DNA of 64,000 nucleotides from Rhodoblastus sp963704565 (lineage in GTDB: Bacteria; Pseudomonadota; Alphaproteobacteria; Rhizobiales; Beijerinckiaceae). Location of the stretch: the NCBI GenBank assembly GCA_963704565.1, contig OY969917.1:1426001-1490000 (forward strand), read 5' to 3'. The notes below the pieces were generated by a model that saw nothing but the letters and a program-made list of their open reading frames with translations, searched no databases and was not told the origin of the DNA. Each line of letters begins with the position of its first letter. The first letter of the stretch is position 1. Made by a program: the position numbers and the translations under genes. Below, one piece after another: positions 8,175 through 15,173 of the stretch.

Positions 8175-8573
8175 TCACTGCTGGATGGCCTTGATCAGGA
8201 CAGATTGTGCGGGAGTCAATCGTCTCGCAAGCGCCTCCGATACGCCAGCCTGCTCCATCAATTCCGCGATCGGATGGAACAGAATCAGGGTGCGCCCGCT
8301 TTCATCCTGACGGACGAGCACCTTCAGTGGCAGATCGAGCGCGGCCTGTGGCGCATCGAGCATGAGCGGCGTGCCGCCCTTCGGGTTGCCATAGATCAAC
8401 ACGGTCGTCGGCGGCATCGACATACCCGCCTGGCGCGCGCCGGCCGAATGGTCGATGGTCGCGAAAATGCTCATGTTTGCCGCCTCGATCGCCAAGGTCA
8501 AACGGTCAATCGTCGGCTCAAAGCCCCACGCGCTGGCATATTCAAGGGGGCCAATGTTTACGGCCACGCTCAT
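8175..8573 (-). CDS. DUF302 family protein
   Basis: A 132-residue cytosolic protein matching the DUF302 fold: TIDRLTLAIEAANMSIFATIDHSAGARQAGM, then TTVLIYGNPKGGTPLM and LPLKVLVRQDESGRT. DUF302 proteins are small alpha/beta proteins of unknown role, often found with sulfur or metal-stress genes. The chosen ATG has GGGAGAG seven bases upstream; a longer in-frame start at 8684 would add 37 residues without family similarity. It sits alone between repeat copies 2 and 3, opposite in strand to the gene at 8856, so it must carry its own promoter, and the reverse-strand side of copy 3 lies just upstream of it. Confidence 0.88.
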   Translation of the reverse strand: MSVAVNIGPLEYASAWGFEPTIDRLTLAIEAANMSIFATIDHSAGARQAGMSMPPTTVLIYGNPKGGTPLMLDAPQAALDLPLKVLVRQDESGRTLILFHPIAELMEQAGVSEALARRLTPAQSVLIKAIQQ

Positions 8574-8722
8574 GGCGCTCTCTCCCTGTCGCCATCGAAA
8601 TAATGTCCAACGAAACGCGAACCGGCTCCCGTTCGTTCCGAGGAAGATCGCCAGGGCCGGATGAAGGAAGCTGTTTGACGACATACAAGACGAAGCGGCG
8701 CGCTACGGCGCGCCTGATCAGC

Positions 8723-8818
8723 GGTTACGGTGACAGTGCGCTTTTCTGGAGGTCCGGCGCGCCTCCGTTGACACTCACTGGCCGAGCGAGCTCAATTTGG
8801 TGGACCGTCACCGTAACC
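8723..8818 (+). repeat. ~97-bp repeat, copy 3
   Basis: The cleanest copy: 96 bases bounded by the 12-bp perfect inverted repeat GGTTACGGTGAC / GTCACCGTAACC at 8723-8734 and 8807-8818, with the shared interior (GGTCCGGCGCGCC, TTGACACTCACTGGCCGAGCGAG). It separates the DUF302 gene from the secreted-protein gene at 8856. Confidence 0.9.
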
Positions 8819-8855
8819 CCATGAATTGGATTGGTCGGATGGACGGAGCAGAACC

Positions 8856-9269
8856 ATGAAATTTTTGTTGCGAATTGTGATCACAGCCGCTCTCATGCAC
8901 CTCGCTCCCGCCTTCGCCGAGGCGCCGACGAAAGGCGGCGCCTCTGCTGCCTTGGAGAAGGAGTTCAGTGGCTTCATCGAGAAATTCCGTGCGGCGCTGA
9001 AGGCCGATGATTCCGCCGCCATCGCCAGTATGACACGACTGCCGTTCGAGCAAGACGGCTCCATTCGCGACGCAACGCAATTCCGCGCAAAGGCGTATCC
9101 GCTCACCTTCACCGCAAAAAATCGCGCGTGTTTGCAGCGCGGCAAAGCCGTCTACGATCGCGATGGCGAAAACAACGACAATTACTTCATCTTCTGCGGC
9201 AATCTCATCTTCACCTTCACCAAGACGCCTGCGGGGTTCCTTTTTACGGAGGTCGGTGCGAACGACTGA
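8856..9269 (+). CDS. secreted hypothetical protein
   Basis: A 137-residue protein with a signal peptide (MKFLLRIVITAALMHLAPAFA) and a start preceded by GGAGCAGAACC. The mature part begins with a helix (EKEFSGFIEKFRAALKADDSAAIASMTRLPFE), typical of periplasmic NTF2/SnoaL-like or DUF4440-type proteins, and has two cysteines (RACLQRG, YFIFCGN) that could form a disulfide. It is bracketed on both sides by copies of the ~97-bp repeat, with its stop only a few bases before copy 4. No function can be given. Confidence 0.72.
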   Translation: MKFLLRIVITAALMHLAPAFAEAPTKGGASAALEKEFSGFIEKFRAALKADDSAAIASMTRLPFEQDGSIRDATQFRAKAYPLTFTAKNRACLQRGKAVYDRDGENNDNYFIFCGNLIFTFTKTPAGFLFTEVGAND

Positions 9270-9272
9270 TCT

Positions 9273-9370
9273 GGTTACGGTGACAGCGCCCTTTTCTGGA
9301 CGTCCGGCGCGCCTCCGTTGACATTCACTGGCCGAGCGAGATCAGTTTGGTGGACTGTCCGCGCGACCCC
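9273..9370 (+). repeat. ~97-bp repeat, copy 4
   Basis: Starts GGTTACGGTGACAG at 9273 and ends CTGTCCGCGCGACCCC at 9370, the right end being degenerate. The sequence from within this copy to about 9804 repeats the block from copy 1 to about 8042, so repeat and gene were duplicated together. Confidence 0.85.
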
Positions 9371-9393
9371 CAGGGTTCCCGTTGCTCAAATCT

Positions 9394-9741
9394 CTAAAAA
9401 CGCTTGCATGCCCAGTTTCCCCCGGTGTCGACCCAGGGAGAAGTGCCGATTGGACAACCTCGGTTAGAGTTATTGTAAGTCGTGCCCGCATCCGGTCCTG
9501 TGCCTTGCGAAGCCGAGTCTCCCCATGTGTCTACTGAGGGCGTTGAGTCATTTGGTTGGCCCGTTACTGGCCTGGCCGGAATAATGACGTCCTGCTGAGT
9601 TTGAAAGCTCCGACACGTCAAATTTCCCACGTCATCGTGCCAAGGATATGTGCCGACAGGACAGTTTATGACTTGTGCTACGGCTGGTCTCGCAACGCTG
9701 ACAAGGATCACAGTCGCGATGAAGAGTGATCGGGTGCGCAT
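9394..9741 (-). CDS. small secreted protein with two CPxGT-PW repeats, copy 2
   Basis: Near-identical to the 115-residue protein at 7632-7979, with the same signal peptide, the same two CP(V/I)GT(Y/S)PW units and cysteines. Differences are a few substitutions (for example MRTRSLFIATV against MGTRSLFIVTV, NW against TW at the end). The frame is intact, so both copies could be expressed. The duplicated block ends about 65 bases upstream of the start, where the sequences part (AACAGCAG then unrelated), so the two copies have different upstream promoter regions. Confidence 0.75.
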   Translation of the reverse strand: MRTRSLFIATVILVSVARPAVAQVINCPVGTYPWHDDVGNLTCRSFQTQQDVIIPARPVTGQPNDSTPSVDTWGDSASQGTGPDAGTTYNNSNRGCPIGTSPWVDTGGNWACKRF

Positions 9742-9937
9742 GTCAATTCCGCAACTTGTGGTCCGGAGAACGACCCTACCAGATGGCAAGACCCATTCCA
9801 ACAGCAGCCTGCCTGTCAAACTGGTGACATTTTACTAAATCCCCTTTTCTTGGGAACCCTTTTGGCGGCCGCGCGCGTCCCCGGAAAAACGATGAAATCA
9901 CGCTGAAGTGGGGTTTATCGACGCGCGGCGCGTGGTT

Positions 9938-10309
9938 TCAGGCCACGGCCGCCGCCAATTTGCGGTCGAGCGTGACCAGTTCGGCGCCGAGAGCGCGGGC
10001 GACCCAGAGATAGCTGGCGCCATAGGCGTTCAGCCCCGTGGCCTCCGCGAGTTCCAACAGGCCGGCGTGATCGACGGCGACGGTCTCGATCCGCAGCCGG
10101 CGCGCCAACCCGTAAGCGGCGCGCAACGCCTCCCGCTGGCTTGGCTCGCGGCGGATTTTGGTCAGGCCAACATTGGCCAGTTCATGGTCGAGCAAGGAAG
10201 GCGCGGCCAGTCTGGCGCCCTCCAGCCGCGCGGCGATGGCGTCGGCTTCCGGCTCCGCGGAAATCAGCGCCGCAAGCGCCGAGGCGTCCACCACCTTAAC
10301 GGCGGTCAC
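9938..10309 (-). CDS. vapC: PIN-domain ribonuclease toxin, VapC family
   Basis: A 123-residue PIN-domain protein. The acidic active-site residues are in place: VVDASALAAL near the N-terminus, LLDHELANVGL in the middle, and VTLDRKLAAAV near the end, which coordinate magnesium for RNA cleavage in VapC toxins. The gene overlaps the end of the antitoxin gene by 14 bases, the usual arrangement for translational coupling. In VapBC systems the toxin cleaves tRNA or rRNA when the antitoxin is degraded. It sits at the edge of the accessory island, next to the duplicated secreted-protein gene. Confidence 0.92.
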   Translation of the reverse strand: MTAVKVVDASALAALISAEPEADAIAARLEGARLAAPSLLDHELANVGLTKIRREPSQREALRAAYGLARRLRIETVAVDHAGLLELAEATGLNAYGASYLWVARALGAELVTLDRKLAAAVA

Positions 10310-10532
10310 GGTCGGCCCTTATGATCGCGGCGGCGTCGGCCGGCGTGCGCAGACCCAAGCCGCGGACCTCGGCGAGGAGTTCGCGCGGGCTCAAATCCCG
10401 CTCGGTCTGGACGGCTTCCTCGATAATGGCGAGCAACTCGCCTTGCAGCGACCGATGGCGCCGCTCCGCCCGCCGCCGCAAATGTTCGGCGACTTCGTCA
10501 GGGACGTTCTTGATCGAAAGGTTGACCGGCAT
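10296..10532 (-). CDS. vapB: VapB/FitA-type ribbon-helix-helix antitoxin
   Basis: A 78-residue protein beginning MPVNLSIKNVPDEVAEHLRRRAERRHRSLQGELLAIIEEAV, a ribbon-helix-helix DNA-binding domain of the FitA/Arc type. The C-terminal half (LSPRELLAEVRGLG...PADAAAIIRADRD) would wrap around the toxin. An in-frame ATG nine codons upstream is possible, but MPVNLSI fits the family start. Such antitoxins bind their own promoter with the toxin, so the operator should lie just upstream, at about 10533-10610. Confidence 0.9.
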   Translation of the reverse strand: MPVNLSIKNVPDEVAEHLRRRAERRHRSLQGELLAIIEEAVQTERDLSPRELLAEVRGLGLRTPADAAAIIRADRDRR

Positions 10533-10614
10533 CGGTTCCAGACCTGCTCCATTTTGCAACCACGATAGCCGATCCGGGCCGTGCGAGCCGGCGTGGGATA
10601 AATTGCGCGGGCCG

Positions 10615-11316
10615 CTACGCCTTTCTACCCTTCCCCTCCGCCCGCAACGTCCCGAAATAGCGCCGCAACTCGCTGCGCGCGGCGTCGAGCGCCTTTTCGT
10701 TCCTGGCGGATTTGGTCAGGCCGATGGCGCCTTCGAAGGCGGCGAAGATGAAAGTCGCGGCGTTTTCGCAATCGACGTCGGGCCGGATCAGGCCGCGCTT
10801 CTTGCCGCCTTCGAGCGCATGCGCGATATGGCGCACGATCCCGGCGAACAGAGCGTCGAGCCTGGCGCGGAATCTCTCGTCGAGCGCGCTCATTTCCTGG
10901 GCGAGATTGTTCATCGGGCAGCCGAGAGTAATCAGACGCGGACCGAGCAGGCCCGTGGCGAAGCCGATGCTGGCGTCGATCCCCTCAAGCGGGTCCGCGA
11001 ATTGCTGGAGATGCTGGCCCCAGATCAGATCGGCGTAACCAGCCAGAAGCTCGTCGATCACCGCCAGCCCGAGATCGGTCTTGCTGGCGAAATAATGATA
11101 AAAGGCGCCCTTGGTCAGATGGGCCTTGGCGAGCAGGACATCGACCCGCAGGCCTTGAAATCCATGCTCGTGGATCTCGGCGAAAGCGACATCGAGCAGA
11201 TGCGCGCGGGTCTCGCCCGACGGCGCCTCGCCCGCCGGTGACGCCACCCGTCCGCCCCGTGTCAATGTCCGACCCTGCTCCATATCCGCGATCCGATTCG
11301 CCTGTTCCCGCATCAT
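10615..11316 (-). CDS. TetR/AcrR-family transcriptional regulator
   Basis: A 233-residue repressor with a TetR helix-turn-helix (AFAEIHEHGFQGLRVDVLLAKAHLTKGAFYHYFASKTDLGLAVIDELL) and a C-terminal ligand domain like the YP_/LmrA_C group (GCPMNNLAQEMS...RLDALFAGIV). The gene is divergent from a TusA-like gene, and the shared gap of about 200 bases holds two 18-bp operators. It probably represses both itself and the sulfur-relay genes; the inducer is unknown but could be an electrophile or reactive sulfur compound. The start is uncertain: ATG at 11316 or 11283. The N-terminal 35 residues before the DNA-binding domain are longer than usual. Confidence 0.88.
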   Translation of the reverse strand: MMREQANRIADMEQGRTLTRGGRVASPAGEAPSGETRAHLLDVAFAEIHEHGFQGLRVDVLLAKAHLTKGAFYHYFASKTDLGLAVIDELLAGYADLIWGQHLQQFADPLEGIDASIGFATGLLGPRLITLGCPMNNLAQEMSALDERFRARLDALFAGIVRHIAHALEGGKKRGLIRPDVDCENAATFIFAAFEGAIGLTKSARNEKALDAARSELRRYFGTLRAEGKGRKA

Positions 11317-11420
11317 AGCGCCAATCCGCGCGCTTTCGCCCGCATTCGGCCAAAAGCCCGAAATCACAAGGAGTTCGAATATTCGGCGGTTTTCATATTC
11401 GCTACATGAAATATGTATAG

Positions 11421-11438
11421 ACAAACCAGTTGGTTTGT
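11421..11438. promoter_or_regulatory. TetR operator, site 1
   Basis: ACAAACCAGTTGGTTTGT is a near-perfect palindrome (AAACCA-NN-TGGTTT), a typical TetR-family operator. It is the exact reverse complement of site 2, fifteen bases away, so the pair forms two facing sites between the divergent TetR gene and the tusA-like gene. Confidence 0.85.
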
Positions 11439-11452
11439 CATAGGCTCACATT

Positions 11453-11470
11453 ACAAACCAACTGGTTTGT
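11453..11470. promoter_or_regulatory. TetR operator, site 2
   Basis: ACAAACCAACTGGTTTGT, the reverse complement of site 1. Its position about 50 bases before the tusA-like start would let a bound dimer block RNA polymerase on the forward promoter. Confidence 0.85.
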
Positions 11471-11519
11471 TTCAATTAAAATCAGCCTGAAGCCAGGTAA
11501 TTTCAAGGGAGAATTCGCC

Positions 11520-11768
11520 ATGTTCGCCACTGCCACGTCTCTCCCCGTCGCCCAGACGCTCGACGCCAAGGGCCTCAACTGCCCCCTGCCGATCCTCAAA
11601 GCCAAAAAGGCCATTTCCGGCCTCGGAACCGGCGAAGTGCTGCAAGTCGTTTCCACCGACCCCGGCTCGGTCGCCGATTTCGCCTCGTTCTGCCGCCAGA
11701 CCGGCCATGAGCTGATGGCGTCGAACGCCGCCGCCGGCGTGTTCGAATTCCTGATCCGCAAGGCGTGA
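11520..11768 (+). CDS. TusA-like sulfurtransferase (sulfur carrier)
   Basis: An 82-residue protein of the TusA/SirA family. The sulfur-carrying cysteine lies in the family motif LNCPLPILKAKKAI, and the rest (VLQVVSTDPGSVADFASFCRQTGHELM) follows the two-layer alpha/beta fold. Translation begins after AAGGGAGAATTC. The next gene, DsrE2-like, starts nine bases after the stop, so the two form an operon under the TetR operators. TusA passes persulfide sulfur to partners in tRNA thiolation, molybdenum-cofactor synthesis or sulfur oxidation; with DsrE2 beside it and a dedicated repressor, a role in reactive-sulfur handling is more likely than housekeeping tRNA thiolation. Confidence 0.92.
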   Translation: MFATATSLPVAQTLDAKGLNCPLPILKAKKAISGLGTGEVLQVVSTDPGSVADFASFCRQTGHELMASNAAAGVFEFLIRKA

Positions 11769-11777
11769 GGCAAAGCC

Positions 11778-12422
11778 ATGACCAATCTGACCAATCTGAT
11801 AACGCCCGCCGGGGCCCCGTCGGCGCCGGATGGCCTGTCGCCCGAGGAACAGCAAAAATTCGACCAATGGTTCGACGCCCGTTTCGAGCAGAAAATGAAG
11901 GAGCGCGAGGCGGCCCATGTTCCTTCCATGGCGATCATCGCCACCAAGGGCACGATCGACTGGGCCTATCCGCCCTTCATCCTCGCCTCGACGGCGGCGG
12001 CGCTCGGCTATGACGTCTCGATCTTCTTCACCTTCTATGGGCTGAAATTGCTCAAGAAGAACCTCGATCTCGAAGTGACGCCGATCGGCAATCCCGCCAT
12101 GCCGATGAAAATGCCGATCGGGCCGGACTGGTTTCGCAACATCGACTGGCCGATCCCCAATTTCGTGAAATCCAACCTCCCAGGCTTCGAACGCATGGCG
12201 ACGGCGCTGATGAAGCGCACTTTTCGGGAAAAAGGCGTCGCGTCGATCGAGGAATTGCGTGAATTGTCGGTCGAAACCGGGGTAAAGCTTTACGCCTGCC
12301 AGATGACCGTCGACGCTTTCGGCTTCGAAAAGTCCGACTTCATTCCCGACATCGCAGGCTGGGTCGGCGCCGCAAGTTTTTTGCCGATGGCGCAGGAATC
12401 CGACATGACGCTTTTCATCTGA
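11778..12422 (+). CDS. DsrE/DsrF/DrsH-like protein (DsrE2 type)
   Basis: A 214-residue protein with an N-terminal helix rich in charged residues (SPEEQQKFDQWFDARFEQKMKERE), then the DsrE2 core: MAIIATKGTIDWAYPPFILASTAAALGYDVSIFFTFYGLKLLKK, and the conserved KLYACQMTVDAFGF, whose cysteine is the likely persulfide carrier. DsrE2 proteins accept sulfane sulfur from TusA or rhodanese partners, often near the membrane. It is tightly coupled to the tusA-like gene. I see no rhodanese or heterodisulfide-reductase-like (sHdr) genes next to it that would indicate full sulfur oxidation. Confidence 0.93.
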   Translation: MTNLTNLITPAGAPSAPDGLSPEEQQKFDQWFDARFEQKMKEREAAHVPSMAIIATKGTIDWAYPPFILASTAAALGYDVSIFFTFYGLKLLKKNLDLEVTPIGNPAMPMKMPIGPDWFRNIDWPIPNFVKSNLPGFERMATALMKRTFREKGVASIEELRELSVETGVKLYACQMTVDAFGFEKSDFIPDIAGWVGAASFLPMAQESDMTLFI

Positions 12423-12458
12423 AACCGGGCGGGGGATGTTCCCCCGCTGCCAAATCCG

Positions 12459-13406
12459 TCATTCGCCCTGGCGCAATCCGCTTTGCTCAAGCGCCAGGAT
12501 CGGAAGAATCTTCGAGCGGTCTTCGCGCAATTTGCGCAATTTGTTGAGCGTCGTCTTGATGTCGATGATCAGGCTGACCTGATAGGCTTGCGCCAGCGGG
12601 TCGTCGGCGACATCGGGCGGGAACGGCGCGAGAGAGGCGCCGGGCGCCGCCGCCAGCGTCGCCAGCCATCTCGGCGGCAGGGCCTCCGGCGTCTCCTCGA
12701 TCTGCATGCGGATCGCCTGGGCGAAAAAACCGGCGGCGGTCATGTCGCCGGATTGCGTCGTGGCGATCAGGTTTTCGACCAGCGCGGGAAGCGCCGCCGC
12801 CGTTTCATTTTCCGGCAGGCTGGCGGCGATCGCCGCCAGATCGAGCCCGCCCGCGCCTTGCTGCGCGGCTTGAAGCCTGTCCGCCAGCGCGACGGACTCC
12901 TCCGAGGCCCCTGCCTCCACCGCTTGGATCAGATTTTGCAGGCCCGCGACGAAAGAAGTCTGTCTGGCCTCGACCAAAGCGGCGTTCAGGCTGTTTTCGA
13001 TCTCCGCCAGCGCGCCCTGATTCTGCTGGACGATCGCCGTCTCGGCCTGCTGCTGCAAAAGGTCGGCGGCCAGGGTCGCGTTCGCCAGGGCGTTGGCGCC
13101 CAGATCCTGCTGAACAAGTTCCTGCCGCTGAATGCCGCCGGTCTGAACCTCTTCCGCGAGCGCCGCCTGTTCGGCGACCATCGCCGCCGCCGAATCCGGG
13201 GCGGCCGAATAGAGGCCGATGGAGACGTCGGACGGCGCGGCGCCGTTCAGATATTCATTGAGCGCGGCCTGGGCCGCCGTGTCTTCCGGCGAAGTCGCCG
13301 GCGCCGAGGAAACGGAAGGCCCGCCCGGCTGCGGCGCGGCGCTTTGCGCCAGACGGATGGCGTTCGCGATGTCCGGTCCAACGCCGTTCAAGCCTGGGAC
13401 CGACAT
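12459..13406 (-). CDS. alanine/glutamine-rich hypothetical protein
   Basis: A 315-residue protein with no recognisable domain. It is rich in Ala, Gln, Glu and Leu; much of residues 75-240 is predicted helical with coiled-coil character (LAADLLQQQAETAIVQQNQGALAEIENSLNAAL). The N-terminal 70 residues are Pro/Ser/Ala-rich. The C-terminus (SLIIDIKTTLNKLRKLREDRSKILPIL) is basic and better ordered. There is no signal peptide or transmembrane segment. Composition and codon use look native. The gene ends convergent with dsrE2 and is followed upstream by trmJ in the same direction, 72 bases away. A long open frame on the opposite strand here is a GC-skew shadow. Confidence 0.65.
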   Translation of the reverse strand: MSVPGLNGVGPDIANAIRLAQSAAPQPGGPSVSSAPATSPEDTAAQAALNEYLNGAAPSDVSIGLYSAAPDSAAAMVAEQAALAEEVQTGGIQRQELVQQDLGANALANATLAADLLQQQAETAIVQQNQGALAEIENSLNAALVEARQTSFVAGLQNLIQAVEAGASEESVALADRLQAAQQGAGGLDLAAIAASLPENETAAALPALVENLIATTQSGDMTAAGFFAQAIRMQIEETPEALPPRWLATLAAAPGASLAPFPPDVADDPLAQAYQVSLIIDIKTTLNKLRKLREDRSKILPILALEQSGLRQGE

Positions 13407-13478
13407 GCCCGCCTCCTCAGCCGCGTGGCAGGAGAGCCGGCGAAGCTTGCGCGAGGGTGGCGGCGGCGGGCTGCGCGG

Positions 13479-14462
13479 CTAATCCCCCTGCCCCTCATCC
13501 GGCGCTATCGCGCCACCTTCTCCCGCCGTAGCCCGTTTTTTGACGGGCGTCCTTCGAACGCCCTGTGGGGGAGAAGGGATTCCCACTGGCGGCTTTTTCT
13601 GTTTGATCCGTTTGCGCGTTTGCGGCTTTTCGCGCGGGCCTTCGACGAGGCGGACGATGGCGCCCCAGAGGGTGCGCACGTCCTGCTGGGTCAGGTCCAT
13701 GCGGTGGAACATGTTGCGCAGGTTGCGCTGCATCACCGGGCGCTTCGACTCGGGCCGGAAGAAGCCGGCGGCGTCCAGCCTGCCTTCGACGAATTCGAAG
13801 AACGACAGGACCATTTCGCGTTGCGCCGGCGGCGAGCGTTCTTCGCGCGCGAAGGGCAAAGCCCCACCTTCGCGCGCCAAAAAATATTCATAGCCGCACA
13901 ACAGGACCGCCTGGGCGAGATTGAGCGAGCCGTAGGCCGGATTGACCGGAAAGGTCAGAATCGCGCTGGCAAGCGCGATGTCGTCATTGTCGAGCCCGGT
14001 GCGTTCGGGCCCGAACAAAATGCCGTGCTTTTCGCCGGCCAGCGTGGCGGCGGCGCATTCCGGCATGGCGAGGGCCGGAACCTCGACCCGCTTGAACTGG
14101 CCGCGCTCGCGCGCCGTGGCCGCCCAGACGAAATTCAGATCGGCGGTGGCGGCTTCGGTCGAATCGTAAACGGTCGCGCGCTCCAGCAGGTGCACGGCGC
14201 CGGCGGCGGCGGCATAGGCGCCCTTGCGCCGCGCGCCGGTGCGCGGCCAGCCTTCGCGCGGCGAAACCAGCCGCAGGTCGGACAGGCCGAAATTGGCCAT
14301 GGCCCGCGCGCACATGCCGATATTCACCGCGAGCTGCGGCCGCACCAGAATGATCGCCGGGCCGCCCTCGAAAAGCGGTTTCGTCCGGTCCGTCCCTGCC
14401 CCGACCAATGCGCGCCCTCCGAATAAGCAGCGCAAACTAAGCGTGGCGGAAATTTTAGACAA
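13479..14462 (-). CDS. trmJ: tRNA (cytidine/uridine-32-2'-O)-methyltransferase, TrmJ type
   Basis: A 327-residue SPOUT-family methyltransferase that adds a 2'-O-methyl group to position 32 of tRNAs. The family N-terminus is clear (PAIILVRPQLAVNIGMCARAMANFGLSDLRLVSPREGW), as are the SAM-binding knot motifs HGILFGPERTGLDNDDIALA and FPVNPAYGSLNLAQAVLLCGYE. The C-terminal 30 or so residues (VGIPSPPQGVRRTPVKKRATAGEGGAIAPDEGQG) are not part of the family and are encoded by a sequence resembling an intergenic repeat common in Rhizobiales. The start is uncertain; a GTG 19 codons in would remove an unusual leader. Confidence 0.9.
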   Translation of the reverse strand: MSKISATLSLRCLFGGRALVGAGTDRTKPLFEGGPAIILVRPQLAVNIGMCARAMANFGLSDLRLVSPREGWPRTGARRKGAYAAAAGAVHLLERATVYDSTEAATADLNFVWAATARERGQFKRVEVPALAMPECAAATLAGEKHGILFGPERTGLDNDDIALASAILTFPVNPAYGSLNLAQAVLLCGYEYFLAREGGALPFAREERSPPAQREMVLSFFEFVEGRLDAAGFFRPESKRPVMQRNLRNMFHRMDLTQQDVRTLWGAIVRLVEGPREKPQTRKRIKQKKPPVGIPSPPQGVRRTPVKKRATAGEGGAIAPDEGQGD

Positions 14463-14472
14463 GGCGGCGCAT

Positions 14473-14524
14473 TAGGGCCTGTGGCTGCTTGTCCCGGCGG
14501 CGGGACAAGCAGCCACAGGCCCTA
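14473..14524. terminator. 24-bp perfect hairpin between response regulator and trmJ
   Basis: TAGGGCCTGTGGCTGCTTGT-CCCG (14473-14496) and its exact complement (14501-14524) surround a GCGG loop. The outer three bases of the right arm are the stop codon of the response-regulator gene. With no U-tract it is not a textbook terminator, but such a stem immediately after a stop could end transcription or protect the mRNA; it may also be a small repeat element. Confidence 0.6.
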
Positions 14525-14962
14525 CGCCGCGCCGGCGCCGAGATCGAGAATGCGCCCGGCGATGGCGATCAGCTCGCGCTGTTCGCTGGGCTTGGAGAAA
14601 ACCAGATCGGCGCCATTGGCGCGCGCCGCGTCATGAATCGATTTCTCGGTCGATGTGGTCAACACCACGGCTTTCAGGTCGGGAAGGTCCATTTCGGCGC
14701 GCAGCAGTTTCAGAAAACGCCCGCCATCCATCACCGGCATGTTGAGATCGACCACCACCACCTTGGGCAGGCGGTTGACCAGATCCTTGAGCGCGACCTC
14801 GCCCATGGCGTCGAGGCCGTTGACGCTGTGCCGAATGTCCAGCTTGAGCCCGCGCTCCCTGGCGACTTCGTTCAGGGCGCGGGTCAGCAGATAAGCGTCG
14901 TCCCGATCGTCCTCGATGATCAGGATCTCGACTTCCTGCCCCACGCCCGCGTCGTTCGCCAT
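14522..14962 (-). CDS. single-domain response regulator (Rcp1/CheY-like)
   Basis: A 146-residue receiver with no output domain. The acidic pocket is EDDRDD near residue 18-22, the phosphoacceptor is Asp72 in VVVVDLNMPVMDG, and the conserved Thr/Lys are in VVLTTSTEKS and LVFSKPSE. The long loop after alpha-1 (NEVARERGLKLDIRHSVNGLDAM) is typical of receivers paired with phytochrome-like or HWE-type kinases. It is divergent from a PAS histidine kinase 211 bases away, very probably its partner. The start follows GAGAGGTTTGGGT; the longer frame to 15016 lacks one. The downstream hairpin overlaps its stop. Confidence 0.92.
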   Translation of the reverse strand: MANDAGVGQEVEILIIEDDRDDAYLLTRALNEVARERGLKLDIRHSVNGLDAMGEVALKDLVNRLPKVVVVDLNMPVMDGGRFLKLLRAEMDLPDLKAVVLTTSTEKSIHDAARANGADLVFSKPSEQRELIAIAGRILDLGAGAA

Positions 14963-15173
14963 ACCCAAACCTCTCGACCGCGCCCGAATGAATTCACAAC
15001 AAGTGGACGACAACATTATCGATTAAACCTGCGGCGAAGCCGTTCTTATTTGCAGCGCAGCATGAAAACCCGTGCGTGAAATGATAGAGCGCCCGAGCTA
15101 AACTTGCAATTGGAAGGCGCAAGCGCATGCGCCAAATTCGCATGCGCGGCCTGATTTCGTGGGGCGGGAAAAA

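Noticed and set aside
7519..9370. Integron attC sites and gene cassettes
   Set aside because: The array looks cassette-like, but the repeat begins GGTTACGG and ends CCGTAACC, the opposite order to RYYYAAC...GTTRRRY, the core does not match GTTRRRY, gene orientations are mixed, and no tyrosine integrase is in the window.
12483..14426. 647-codon plus-strand frame opposite the hypothetical gene and trmJ
   Set aside because: It spans two genes and an intergenic region on the other strand, is Arg-rich, and has no domain; trmJ is certain on the minus strand.
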